Part shown: positions 50,087 through 59,116 of the stretch, in pieces
How the letters are laid out: each line of letters opens with the position of its first letter
Numbering within the stretch: position 1 is the first letter of the stretch
Source: Saprospiraceae bacterium
Lineage (GTDB): Bacteria; Bacteroidota; Bacteroidia; Chitinophagales; Saprospiraceae
DNA: 64,000 nucleotides
Reading direction: 5' to 3'
Assembly (NCBI GenBank): GCA_016710115.1
Contig: JADJLN010000001.1
Span: 1 to 64,000 of the forward strand
Translations under genes and position numbers: made by a program
The notes under the pieces: model-generated
What the model saw: the letters and a program-made list of their open reading frames with translations, nothing else
Databases searched by the model: none
Told to the model about the DNA's origin: nothing

Positions 50087-50258
50087 AGGCAGGCAAAGGT
50101 CTGTTTTTTCTCTGCAAAAAAAAGATGAGACTTTTTTCAGATTCAGGCAGCATTTATCAGCCAGTCAGGTTCTTTCTATCAGGCCAAGGTGGATACGGGG
50201 CTTTCTCACCACCGCGTTTTGGTCAAGAGGTAATGAGTGAAGCGTTAAGCAACGTGTA

Positions 50259-50286
50259 CCCTGCGGTGAAAACCGCGGGGTTTTTT
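50259..50286 (+). terminator. Orphan intrinsic terminator upstream of uup
   Basis: CCCTGCGGT (50259-50267), GAAA loop, ACCGCGGGG (50272-50280), then TTTTTT. No gene on this strand ends here: the nearest upstream gene is divergent and begins at 50086. It may end a short RNA or act as an attenuator in a leader of uup. Confidence 0.7.
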
Positions 50287-50396
50287 CTGCCCGGCGGGGT
50301 GCTTCGAAATCGAAGTAAGAAGTGGCATACTAGAACGGTGATCGAAAAAATTGTGAAGAAGTCAATGGGCATCGGCATTGGCGAAGTCGACCGATG

Positions 50397-50404
50397 TACC
50401 TTTG
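50397..50404 (+). promoter_or_regulatory. Promoter -7 element for uup
   Basis: TACCTTTG, then CAGGCT, then the ATG at 50411. A TTG at 50378-50380 lies 16 nt upstream, near -33 spacing. It supports the short 5' leader and rules out the longer frame start. Confidence 0.6.
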
Positions 50405-50410
50405 CAGGCT

Positions 50411-52285
50411 ATGACCTATCTCGAACTGGACAATGTCAGCAAATCGTATGGTGAGAAGATCCTCTTCGATCAGGTCAGCCTGCATATCAACAAAGGCCAG
50501 AAGGTGGGTCTGGTCGCCCGCAACGGCTCGGGAAAGAGTACTCTGTTACGTGTTGCAGCCGGTGTAGACCTCCCGGAAGGTACGCATGCCCGGGTAGCGG
50601 TTCACCCGGAAGCACGTCTGGGGTTCCTGACTCAGGATGCCCAATTCGAGGATCGACACCGGGTGATCGATGTGATCCTGAATACCGGTGACCCGGTCCT
50701 GAAACTGGTAGCACGATACCAGGAGTTAATGGATCGTGACCCCCACCATGCCGATATGCAAACCGTCTTGCATGACATGGACGAAAAGGGGGGATGGGCA
50801 AAGGAATCCCGGATCAAAGAAGTGTTGGGCAAACTCAACCTGCACGATCTCGAAAAGACGGTGGGCCAGATGTCGGGCGGCGAACAGAAGCGACTGGATC
50901 TGGCTCGGGTCATTCTCGAAGAACCCGATTTTCTGATCCTGGATGAACCGACCAACCACCTGGATGTCGAAATGATCGAATGGCTGGAACAGTTTCTCAG
51001 CCAACAGGGTCTGACCATCTTTATCGTCACCCACGACCGGTATTTTCTGGAGAACGTGTGTGACACCATTGTCGAGCTGGACCGTGGGCAGATCTATAAA
51101 TACAAGGGGAATTACGCCGATTTTCTGGAAAAGAAGACCACCCGGGAAGAGACGCAACAGGTGGAGACCGGGAAATTGCGCAAGTTGATGTTGCGTGAAC
51201 TGGAGTGGGTGCGTCGATCACCTTCGGCCCGAGGGACCAAGGCCAAAAGCAGGGTCGATCGCTTTTACCAGATCAAGGAAGAAGCTTCGGTCAAAGGGCC
51301 CGATAAGGACCTGCAGATCGATCTGAAAGGCAGCCGCCTGGGGAGCAAGATCCTGGAGGCCCATTATCTCACCAAACGGTTTGGTGACAAGCTCCTGGTG
51401 GACCACTTTTCCTACAAGTTTCGCAAAGGGGAACGGGTCGGTATTGTGGGCCCGAACGGGATCGGAAAAACGACCTTTCTCCAGATGCTCACTGAAGAAC
51501 TTCGACCCGACAGTGGCAAGATCGTCATCGGTGGGACAGTGGTCTTCGGATATTATACACAGGCCGGGCTTCAGCTGGACCAGGATAAACGGGTGATTGA
51601 TGTGGTTCGGGACATTGCCGAATTTGTCCCCCTCGACAAGGGTCAGAAACTGACAGCTCCCCAATTGCTGGAGCGGTTTCTATTTTCCAGGCCGCAGCAA
51701 CAGGTGTATGTTTCCCAGTTGTCGGGTGGAGAACGCCGGCGTTTACACCTGTTATGCATTTTGATGCACAATCCGAATTTCCTGATCCTGGATGAACCGA
51801 CCAATGACCTGGACGTCCTGGCCCTGAATGTGCTGGAGGATTATCTCCTCGATTTTCCCGGGGTAGTACTCATCGTCACTCACGACCGGTATTTCATGGA
51901 CAAGATCGTCGACCATCTCTTTGTTTTTGAAGGGGAGGGCAAGATTCGCGATTACAACGGAACCTATACCGAATACAGGTCGTGGCTGCGGGAAAAACAA
52001 CGGGAAGACCGCGCATCCCGCGACCCGGAACCCGTGAAGGCTGATGTTCCACGGAAGGGGATTCAACCGAAAATCACCTACCAGCAAAAGCGACAGATGG
52101 ATAAACTGGAGAAGGAGATCGCCCGTCTGGAAGAACAGAAAAAGACTATCCTTGCCCGGTTTGAAGACCAGGTTTTGGCTGGAGAAGAGATAACCCGATT
52201 GAGCAAGGAATTGGATCAACTGCAGGGACAAATAGAAGAAAAGGAACTCGAGTGGATGACGATTGCGGAGGAAGGAGAAGCGTAA
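50411..52285 (+). CDS. uup: ABC-F ATPase Uup
   Basis: 624 residues, soluble, two ATPase domains: ARNGSGKST, MSGGEQKRLDLARVI, LILDEPTNHLD, and GPNGIGKTT, LSGGERRRLHLL, LILDEPTNDLD. The inter-domain linker (LRKLMLRELEWVRRSPSARG) is the Uup/EttA type. The last 80 residues (QKRQMDKLEKEIARLEEQK) form the C-terminal coiled coil that binds DNA in E. coli Uup, where loss raises transposon excision and affects ribosome function. Distinct from the EttA copy at 1.9 kb, which lacks this tail. The reading frame is intact. Confidence 0.92.
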   Translation: MTYLELDNVSKSYGEKILFDQVSLHINKGQKVGLVARNGSGKSTLLRVAAGVDLPEGTHARVAVHPEARLGFLTQDAQFEDRHRVIDVILNTGDPVLKLVARYQELMDRDPHHADMQTVLHDMDEKGGWAKESRIKEVLGKLNLHDLEKTVGQMSGGEQKRLDLARVILEEPDFLILDEPTNHLDVEMIEWLEQFLSQQGLTIFIVTHDRYFLENVCDTIVELDRGQIYKYKGNYADFLEKKTTREETQQVETGKLRKLMLRELEWVRRSPSARGTKAKSRVDRFYQIKEEASVKGPDKDLQIDLKGSRLGSKILEAHYLTKRFGDKLLVDHFSYKFRKGERVGIVGPNGIGKTTFLQMLTEELRPDSGKIVIGGTVVFGYYTQAGLQLDQDKRVIDVVRDIAEFVPLDKGQKLTAPQLLERFLFSRPQQQVYVSQLSGGERRRLHLLCILMHNPNFLILDEPTNDLDVLALNVLEDYLLDFPGVVLIVTHDRYFMDKIVDHLFVFEGEGKIRDYNGTYTEYRSWLREKQREDRASRDPEPVKADVPRKGIQPKITYQQKRQMDKLEKEIARLEEQKKTILARFEDQVLAGEEITRLSKELDQLQGQIEEKELEWMTIAEEGEA

Positions 52286-52339
52286 TTCCCGATCCACAAT
52301 CATCCCCACCGCGTATCTTCGTCACAAAGGACGGTATCC

Positions 52340-53323
52340 GTGCTCCAGATTTTTCGCACCAATCAACTCTTCATCCATCTTCTGGTTCTGGTCTACCTGG
52401 CCATCCTGTGGGTACCGGCCTATCTGGTCAGTCCGGTTGCACTGACGGAGCAGGGTGGATTTGTCTATCAATGGTTGATGAGTGTATTGCCTGAGGCGCA
52501 GTCCTTTCGCATCACGGCGGCCATCCTGTTGGTCTGGCTTCAAGGGCTGGGCATGAGTTATCTGGCGAACCAGTATCGCATGGGTCCCCAAGCCACCCTG
52601 TTTCCCGGGTTGTTCATCGCATTTCTGTATTCGGCAACCCCAGAGTTTTACGGGTTGACTCCGCATCTGGTAGCCAACTCGTTTCTAGTGCTGGCCATCC
52701 TTCAGCTCTACAAGGTTTATAAACATCAGGAAACATCCCAGTCCGTGTTCAACACAGGTATCCTGATCAGTCTGGCGGCGTTGACGGTCCAGGGGTATAT
52801 CGTTTTTGTGTTGCTTGGATGGATCGGCATCGGGATCATGCGGAGCCGACGATTCCTGGAGTTCCTGCAATACGGAATCGGTTTTTTATTACCCTGGTGT
52901 TTTTTAGGTGTGCTAGATTTCCTGCTGGAACCGGCAGGGACATTCATGGAACTGGCGGGTTATTCCTGGGGATGGCCACCTGTCTTTGTCGGGCCTGAAG
53001 GGATCCGGATCCAGATCCAGATGGTGTTGCTGATCCTCCTGCTCATTGCAGTGATCTCCCGGTACAACAAGGTGTCACTGGGAGAAACCATGCAGGTTCA
53101 GAAGAATATCCAGGTCCTGCATTGGGCCTGCTTGCTGACGCTGGCCTCATTGCTGGTTGTGCCTCGGGTCGAAAGTGCTCATTTTCTCCTGACGGTTGTC
53201 CCACTGGGAACGTTGCTGGGATTGTGGATGGCCAGATTGCGGCCCGGACAGGCGGAAATGGTCCACTTCCTGTTGTTCATTGCCGTACTGGTGTATCAAT
53301 ATTTTCCACTGATCACCCTGTGA
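52340..53323 (+). CDS. Polytopic membrane protein (DUF6427-like)
   Basis: 327 residues with about nine hydrophobic helices (FIHLLVLVYLAILWVPAYLV, ITAAILLVWLQGLGMSYL, LIVLLGWIGIGIM-like, MVHFLLFIAVLVYQYF). The layout and the N-terminal FRTNQ.F motif fit the DUF6427 family of Bacteroidota membrane proteins of unknown function; the match is from memory and moderate. Start is the GTG at 52340; no ATG is close. Lies 54 nt after uup and is probably co-transcribed. Confidence 0.75.
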   Translation: MLQIFRTNQLFIHLLVLVYLAILWVPAYLVSPVALTEQGGFVYQWLMSVLPEAQSFRITAAILLVWLQGLGMSYLANQYRMGPQATLFPGLFIAFLYSATPEFYGLTPHLVANSFLVLAILQLYKVYKHQETSQSVFNTGILISLAALTVQGYIVFVLLGWIGIGIMRSRRFLEFLQYGIGFLLPWCFLGVLDFLLEPAGTFMELAGYSWGWPPVFVGPEGIRIQIQMVLLILLLIAVISRYNKVSLGETMQVQKNIQVLHWACLLTLASLLVVPRVESAHFLLTVVPLGTLLGLWMARLRPGQAEMVHFLLFIAVLVYQYFPLITL

Positions 53324-53482
53324 AGATGGATCAGAATGTGCCGATCCAGAGTGAAGACAGGGACAGTCACTTCGGCGTAACACCGGAGAAAAGGCGTTTA
53401 AAGTAATGTTAATCCAGGTTGATTTACGGTTTCCTCCCTGAAAACCGGGCAACTTGCAGGTTCAATCAGAAAACACACCATT

Positions 53483-53929
53483 ATGGGTTATCGCCAGACC
53501 ACGTTTATTCTTCTCCTGTTGCTGCCGCTTGCCGGATTCGGGCAGCCGAAACAGGTCACTGAATGGGCATTGCGCGTTGAAAAGGTCAATGAAACGACTT
53601 ATTCGCTGATTGCAGATGTGACTATTCAGGACGGGTGGTATCTCTACTCCCAGTTCCTTGCTCCGGATGAGGGGCCAATTCCCACTTCATTTGAATTCGA
53701 GGAAGGAGCCAAACAGATGAGCAAACGGGAAGACGGCAACAAACACGAAGTGTATGATCCGATTTTCGAAATGGACCTCGTCAAGTTCAGCCAACAGGCT
53801 ACCTTTATTTCCCAGGTGAAGGTGCCGGCAGGTGCCAGGACCATCACTGGAAGTTATACGTACATGACTTGTGATGAAACAAAATGTCTGCCTCCCATTC
53901 GTCAGAAATTCACGGTAGATATTCCTTAA
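53483..53929 (+). CDS. Exported DsbD N-terminal-domain-like protein
   Basis: 148 residues: signal peptide (TFILLLLLPLAGFG) then one DsbD alpha/N-domain-like Ig fold with the redox-type pair MTCDETKCLPP near the end. In DsbD this domain receives electrons and passes them to periplasmic partners. Here it is a free single domain 10 nt before a full DsbD homologue that carries two more copies, so three such domains sit in a row. It probably works as a mobile reductant or substrate adaptor for the membrane protein. Confidence 0.8.
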   Translation: MGYRQTTFILLLLLPLAGFGQPKQVTEWALRVEKVNETTYSLIADVTIQDGWYLYSQFLAPDEGPIPTSFEFEEGAKQMSKREDGNKHEVYDPIFEMDLVKFSQQATFISQVKVPAGARTITGSYTYMTCDETKCLPPIRQKFTVDIP

Positions 53930-53939
53930 TGTGTGATTT

Positions 53940-56447
53940 ATGAAGCGTCTTTCCGATCTCCTTGTCATTCTTCTGCTGTTCCTGTTCAATGGGGTCAGTC
54001 ATGGTCAGATCTTTGACCCGGTTCACTGGAGCCAATCCTATAAGAAACTGAGTGGCCAGGAATACGAATTGATCTTCAGGGCCAAAATCGATGACGGGTG
54101 GACGATCTATTCCCAGGACCTGGTCGGTGATGGTCCTATCCCGACGTCTTTTACATTCACGGAAGGTGCACATTACTCCCGGATCGGAAAAACCCGGGAA
54201 GAGGGAGACCGACATGCGGGGTATGACAAGATCTTTGAGATGGAGGTGGTCAAATACACCACCGAAGTGGTTTTCCGGCAGAAAGTCAGGGTAACAGACC
54301 TGAGCAAACCGATCACCGGTTGGCTGGAATTCATGACCTGTGACCATGAACGTTGTCTGCCTCCGAAACAGGTTGATTTTTCCTTTGAGATCAAAGCCGA
54401 AAAACCCGCAGAGGAAAAAGTTCCTTCCGGCACATTGACCGTCGACCTGCCTGAAGAGGAAGTGGCTGTCGCTGATGACAGTCAGGATGGCATATTGCAA
54501 CCGGTAACCTGGTCAGCTGTATTAAATCAAACCGGCGAAGGATCTTATACGGCTGTGTTTTCCGCGAAGATCGATGAGGGCTGGTATGTGTATTCCAAAG
54601 ACAACAGTGGTGATGGTCCTATCCCCACCACCTTCGGGTTTGACGAGCAACCGGGTGTATCGCCGAATGGAGCACTTCGCGAATCGGGTACACATCGTAT
54701 GGATGTATTCGATCCCATCTTCGACATGCAGGTGGTCAAACATAAGGCCGACCTCACCTTCGAACAGGATTTTACGGTGACCGATCCATCGACTCCACAG
54801 GTCGGTTATCTTGAATTCATGACCTGTGACGACCGGCGTTGCCTTCCACCTCAGGTCGTTGATTTTACCATTGATTTTGCAGCCGGAAAGATCCGGTTGG
54901 GATCGGAAGACCAGAATATAACAGGGAATCTGGAAGGAACCTATCCGTTTGCATCCGTCGATCTGGAGAATCCGGTCAAGGATTGCTCCTTTACATCTTC
55001 TGTCCAGACCGGGGGAAAGAGCATGTGGACCATCTTCCTGCTGGGATTTTTTGGCGGGTTGCTCGCCCTCCTGACACCTTGTGTATTCCCGATGATCCCG
55101 CTGACGGTCAGCTTTTTCACAAAAGGGAGTAAAGACAGGAAAAAGGGTTTGATCAATGCCACACTGTACGGGTTTTTTATTTTCCTGGTTTACCTGCTGC
55201 TGAGTATTCCGTTCCATGTAATGGACAGTCTGAATCCCGACATCCTGAATGACATCTCCACCAATATCTGGTTGAATATTTCCTTTTTTGTCATTTTCCT
55301 CTTTTTTGCCTTCTCCTTTTTTGGATACTACGAGATCACGATGCCGGCTGCCTTCACCAACAGGGTGAGTTCTGCCGAAGGGGTGGGTGGCGTTTTTGGT
55401 ATATTTTTCATGGCCCTTACTCTGGCGCTGGTGTCCTTTTCCTGCACGGGTCCCATCCTGGGTTCCCTGCTTGCCGGAGCCCTGTCATCAGATGGTGGAG
55501 CCATGCAGCTGACTGCGGGGATGAGTGGATTCGGGATCGCCCTGGCGCTTCCATTTGCCTTGTTTGCTGCGTTTCCAGGTTGGTTGAACACGCTTCCTCG
55601 TTCCGGTGGCTGGTTGAATACGGTAAAGGTGGTGTTGGGTTTTCTGGAACTTGCACTGGCCTTCAAATTCCTGAGCAATGCCGATCTCGTCAAGCATTGG
55701 GGCCTGTTGAAGATTGAGCCGTTCCTGATCATCTGGATCCTGGTGGCATTGGCCATGGCTGCCTACCTGTTTGGCTTTATCCGCTTCCCGCACGATTCTC
55801 CGAATGACAAACCTGGCAAGGTACGTCTCGGTCTGGGGGCCTTGTCCCTGGTCACAGCCATCTATCTGATGACCGGTTTCCGGTTTGATGAAGACAAGCA
55901 ATCATTCACTTCCCTGGGGCTGCTCAGCGGACTGGCACCACCTGTCGGGTACAGCTGGCTTCATCCGAAAGAGTGTCCAAATAATCTCGATTGTTTCAAG
56001 GACCTGGATTCCGGAGTAGCCTATGCCCGCAAGGTCAACAAACCCATCATGATCGATTTTACCGGTCATGCCTGTGTGAATTGCCGGAAGATGGAAGAAC
56101 ATGTCTGGCCCACCAAGGAGGTCTATGGATTGATCAAAGACGATTATGTTCTGATATCCCTGTATGTCGATGAAAAGATCGAACTGCCACTCGAGGAACA
56201 GGTCACGGTCAGTTCCAAGGTGACGGGGCAGCGAACACTGCGACGCACAGGCGACAAATGGGCTCATTTCCAGACAGAGTATTTCAACAACAACAGTCAG
56301 CCCTATTATGTGCTGATCGGCCCGGATGGGCAGTTGTTGAACTCCCCGGTTGGATACACACCGGATGCCGGAGAATTTGCCTCTTTCCTTGAATGCGGAC
56401 AGCAGGCATGGGAGCAGATCCAACGAAAGGACTTGAGCCTTCGTTGA
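53940..56447 (+). CDS. DsbD-family thiol:disulfide interchange protein with two N-terminal domains
   Basis: 835 residues. Signal peptide, then two DsbD N-like domains (about 25-155 and 180-315), each with an equivalent Cys pair (MTCDHERCLPP and MTCDDRRCLPP). The membrane part starts near residue 362 with LTPCVFPMIPLTVSFF and includes SFSCTGPILGSLL, the two membrane cysteines that carry electrons across. The C-terminal thioredoxin-like domain has C712-x-x-C715 (ACVNCRKME). E. coli DsbD has one N domain, so the duplication is unusual. The pathway moves reducing power from cytoplasmic thioredoxin to the periplasm, where it keeps cysteines of exported proteins and cytochrome maturation factors reduced. 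Confidence 0.92.
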   Translation: MKRLSDLLVILLLFLFNGVSHGQIFDPVHWSQSYKKLSGQEYELIFRAKIDDGWTIYSQDLVGDGPIPTSFTFTEGAHYSRIGKTREEGDRHAGYDKIFEMEVVKYTTEVVFRQKVRVTDLSKPITGWLEFMTCDHERCLPPKQVDFSFEIKAEKPAEEKVPSGTLTVDLPEEEVAVADDSQDGILQPVTWSAVLNQTGEGSYTAVFSAKIDEGWYVYSKDNSGDGPIPTTFGFDEQPGVSPNGALRESGTHRMDVFDPIFDMQVVKHKADLTFEQDFTVTDPSTPQVGYLEFMTCDDRRCLPPQVVDFTIDFAAGKIRLGSEDQNITGNLEGTYPFASVDLENPVKDCSFTSSVQTGGKSMWTIFLLGFFGGLLALLTPCVFPMIPLTVSFFTKGSKDRKKGLINATLYGFFIFLVYLLLSIPFHVMDSLNPDILNDISTNIWLNISFFVIFLFFAFSFFGYYEITMPAAFTNRVSSAEGVGGVFGIFFMALTLALVSFSCTGPILGSLLAGALSSDGGAMQLTAGMSGFGIALALPFALFAAFPGWLNTLPRSGGWLNTVKVVLGFLELALAFKFLSNADLVKHWGLLKIEPFLIIWILVALAMAAYLFGFIRFPHDSPNDKPGKVRLGLGALSLVTAIYLMTGFRFDEDKQSFTSLGLLSGLAPPVGYSWLHPKECPNNLDCFKDLDSGVAYARKVNKPIMIDFTGHACVNCRKMEEHVWPTKEVYGLIKDDYVLISLYVDEKIELPLEEQVTVSSKVTGQRTLRRTGDKWAHFQTEYFNNNSQPYYVLIGPDGQLLNSPVGYTPDAGEFASFLECGQQAWEQIQRKDLSLR

Positions 56448-56463
56448 TAGGGAAAACGGCATC

Positions 56464-56844
56464 ATGACACGTATCCTCCTCCTTCTATCTGCTGGACTCC
56501 TCTTGGTCTGCAGTTCCGGATGTTCAAAGCAAGATCAGAAAGATCCTTCCCTCTTCTGTCAGGCCATGGAAGGCAACGACCTTGTGGTCGCAGGAAATGA
56601 GATCGATATCCAGGCAAAGGCCCAAACGAATGCAGAATGGGAAGTCAACACGCAAAAGGTCGCTGACTGGCTGGTGGCTCAGGACTGTGTCAAAGAAGCT
56701 GAAACCAGTTTTGGTGGCTTGATCGAGACGTTGCCTCCTCAGACAGAAATCTTTCTGGTGATGGAAGATGGCACCCAATGGGTGATCGACCTGTATGTGG
56801 ACGAGGATAACGGAAATATCTGGTTCAATCGGTTCCACGAATAG
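56464..56844 (+). CDS. Small lipoprotein, unknown function
   Basis: 126 residues with signal and lipobox (LLLVCSSGC, Cys 20). The mature part is acidic (NGNIWFNRFHE at the end, DLYVDEDN) and has two further cysteines (LFCQAM and AQDCVKE). It follows the DsbD homologue by 16 nt and likely belongs to the same operon; a redox client is conceivable but there is no direct evidence. Confidence 0.7.
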   Translation: MTRILLLLSAGLLLVCSSGCSKQDQKDPSLFCQAMEGNDLVVAGNEIDIQAKAQTNAEWEVNTQKVADWLVAQDCVKEAETSFGGLIETLPPQTEIFLVMEDGTQWVIDLYVDEDNGNIWFNRFHE

Positions 56845-56934
56845 ACCGTTTGGACCCCATGCAAGGCCAATTCTGCGGCTTTTTCCTGCTCGGGAACGGA
56901 AGAATTGAAAATTCCGGCCTAACTTTCCCATCCT

Positions 56935-58116
56935 ATGTCATCCATGCAGGAACTAGTCGCCTTTTGCCAGGAACATGCTCGTCGGGAAATTCCCTTACGA
57001 GTACCGGAAACCTATTGTTTTCATGACCTGGTCCACACGGAGCAGATGGTCAGCTCGTTGCGGCTGCTGGCCGAGGAAGCTGAACTGACAGAAGACGAAA
57101 AAGCCATCCTGGAGATTGCCGGTTGGTTTCACGATCAGGGCTATACAGAAGGTCCATCCGGTCATGAAGCCCGAAGCCAGGCGATAGCCCGGGAAGTATT
57201 GTCTGCCAGGAATGTCAGTGAAGAGGTGATGCGTCAGGTGGAGGCTGGTATCGGGGCAACAAAGATGCCGCAACAGCCCTGGTCACGCTTGCAGTCGAGC
57301 ATCTGCGACGCCGATCTCAGTCATCTTGGCACACCGGAATACTGGACGTTTGCCGGCAAATTGCGTCAGGAATTTCTTCTTTCGCAGAATAAGGTGATGA
57401 GCGAACCGGAATGGCTTCGTTTCGAGATCCATTTCCTGGAAGAACATAAATATCACACAGCAGAAGCTGAACGGCTGTACGGCAAATTAAAGCGAAAGCA
57501 TATCAAGAAGCTCTACGGTATGCTGACGCTGTATGCTCCAAGTACTGTGCCTCAGGAACCGGATGAGGAAATTGAGCTGGAGGCAGAGGGAAATAAATTC
57601 GGACGGGGGGTAGAAACCATGTTCCGATCGGCATACCGCACGCATATCAATCTCAGTTCCATTGCCGACAACAAGGCGAATATCATGCTGAGTATCAATG
57701 CGATCATTGTGTCGATCACCGTCAGTACGCTGGTACCCCAGTTTGGTGAAAATGAAGCCCTGGTCATACCGACCATCCTGCTGCTGGTGGTGTGTCTGAT
57801 CGCCATTATTTTTGCGACATTATCCACCCGGCCAAAAATCACGAAAGGTGAGGTAACGATCGAATCGATTCAAAGCAAAGAAGCAAATCTTCTATTTTTC
57901 GGCAACTTCTATAACATGAAGTTGAAAGATTATCAATGGGGCATGGACCAACTCATCCAGGATAAAAAATTCATTTACAGGTCAATGACAAAAGACCTTT
58001 ATTTTCTGGGTATCGTGCTGGCAAAAAAATATGAATATCTCCGGTGGTGTTATACGGTTTTTATGTGGGGACTTATTGCTTCAGTTGTCGCTTTCGCCAT
58101 TTCATTTTTGGGATAA
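56935..58116 (+). CDS. HD-domain protein fused to a Pycsar-effector-like membrane domain
   Basis: 393 residues. The N-terminal half is an HD metal-dependent phosphohydrolase: H30-D31-x2-H34 (CFHDLVHTEQ), H65-D66 (GWFHDQGY) and D124/D126 (CDADLSHLG). The C-terminal half (RTHINLSSIADNKANIMLSIN with membrane helices at about 248-268, 275-296 and 370-392) matches the Pycsar system effector domain (PycTM, DUF5706), which in known anti-phage systems is triggered by cyclic CMP or cyclic UMP. No pyrimidine cyclase lies nearby, so activation may be through the HD half or by a nucleotide made elsewhere. About 90 nt after the lipoprotein. Confidence 0.8.
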   Translation: MSSMQELVAFCQEHARREIPLRVPETYCFHDLVHTEQMVSSLRLLAEEAELTEDEKAILEIAGWFHDQGYTEGPSGHEARSQAIAREVLSARNVSEEVMRQVEAGIGATKMPQQPWSRLQSSICDADLSHLGTPEYWTFAGKLRQEFLLSQNKVMSEPEWLRFEIHFLEEHKYHTAEAERLYGKLKRKHIKKLYGMLTLYAPSTVPQEPDEEIELEAEGNKFGRGVETMFRSAYRTHINLSSIADNKANIMLSINAIIVSITVSTLVPQFGENEALVIPTILLLVVCLIAIIFATLSTRPKITKGEVTIESIQSKEANLLFFGNFYNMKLKDYQWGMDQLIQDKKFIYRSMTKDLYFLGIVLAKKYEYLRWCYTVFMWGLIASVVAFAISFLG

Positions 58117-58350
58117 TTTTAGAAGGTATTTCGAATCTTAGTCCTTCTTTTTCTATTCAATGGATTTGGTGTATTCCCTTTTATTCTTTTACCAAATCTC
58201 ATTTTCATAACGATATTTCACGTCTCGCGATTTGCATCATCCAATCACTGAATACCATTTTGGATGGCGGCACGGAATCTATTCAACCCCTTCAGGGTTC
58301 AGGTTTACCCTTTGTTCGAGAGATTTCCTGAAAGAATAAAATTGAATGCA

Positions 58351-58455
58351 GGGTATACATTTTTAAAACCGAACATGCGGCATGTTGTCCTCCTTGTAAT
58401 TTAATACCCAATACCGAATACCCAATACCGAAATAACCCTCTATTCACGATCAGA
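58351..58455. repeat. About 105-bp direct repeat, copy 1
   Basis: Shares with 59001-59113 a segment: GGGTA..CATTTTT, AAAACCGAACATGC, GCATGTTGTCCTCC, TTGTAATTTAATACC, CCAATACC heptamers, then CCGAAATAACCCTC and TATTCACGATCAGA. The core ACATGC-G-GCATGT can fold. Confidence 0.85.
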
Positions 58456-58470
58456 TCTGTCCTGAATATA

Positions 58471-58903
58471 CCTGGGAATATGACCTCTGGCAGGTGTGCA
58501 GTATTTCACTCAATGACTTAATCGGTGAGTTTTGGCTGAAGTATTTCACCTCTGGCCCCGCCTCATCGCCGGCGGGGGCTAGGTACTTTTGTTGCACCAA
58601 AAGTACCCAAAAGTGCTTGTCGCCAAAATGGGCCTTCTTTTTATGTTTGACATTAGCCTTAACTCGTCTCTAGATTAGTTGACATTTACATCAAGACCCG
58701 GCCGCTCGTATTTGATCGGTGGTTATTAACATCATTTAAAACATTTTATCTCGTATTTTGTAAACTAACGTATCACATGTCCGATCAAATAATACGGCAG
58801 TTTGCACGATTGACTGTTTTTATACAAATGCAAAAGAACATTATTTGCTTGATGGACGGGTCCTTGATGTGTCTGGGAGGCCCTGGTTTGGCGACATTTA
58901 ATT
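58471..58903. repeat. Degenerate direct repeat of about 430 bp, copy A
   Basis: Matches 61156-61584 in patches: CCTGGGAA, TTCACCTCTGGCCC, GCCGGCGGGG, CTTGTCGCCAAAATGGGCC, GGCCGCTCGTATTTGATCGG, TGTCCGATCAAATAAT.CGG and GGAGGCCCTGGTTTGGCGAC. Within it GCCG...TATTTGATCGG (58701-58719) and CCGATCAAATA...CGGC (58781-58798) are inverted repeats about 60 nt apart. Confidence 0.85.
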
Positions 58904-59000
58904 CCATGGTGATTGATTGGAAAATCAATGAATATGGATTGTTATTGCAATTAATAATAACACTCATTCTCAGCGGGTTAAAACGATTTGAACAGATTTG

Positions 59001-59113
59001 GGGTAATACATTTTTTAAAATCGAACATGCAGCATGTTGTCCTCCTTGTAATTTAATACCAAATACCTAACACCCAACACCCAACACCGAAATAACCCTC
59101 TATTCACGATCAG
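59001..59113. repeat. About 105-bp direct repeat, copy 2
   Basis: Second copy of the repeat at 58351-58455, ending 4 nt before the stop of the GT51 gene. The central pair is ACATGC-A-GCATGT here. Confidence 0.85.
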
Positions 59114-59116
59114 AAA

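Noticed and set aside
50125..50454. 109-codon frame ahead of uup
   Set aside because: It runs through a strong terminator and into uup in the wrong frame; no protein features.
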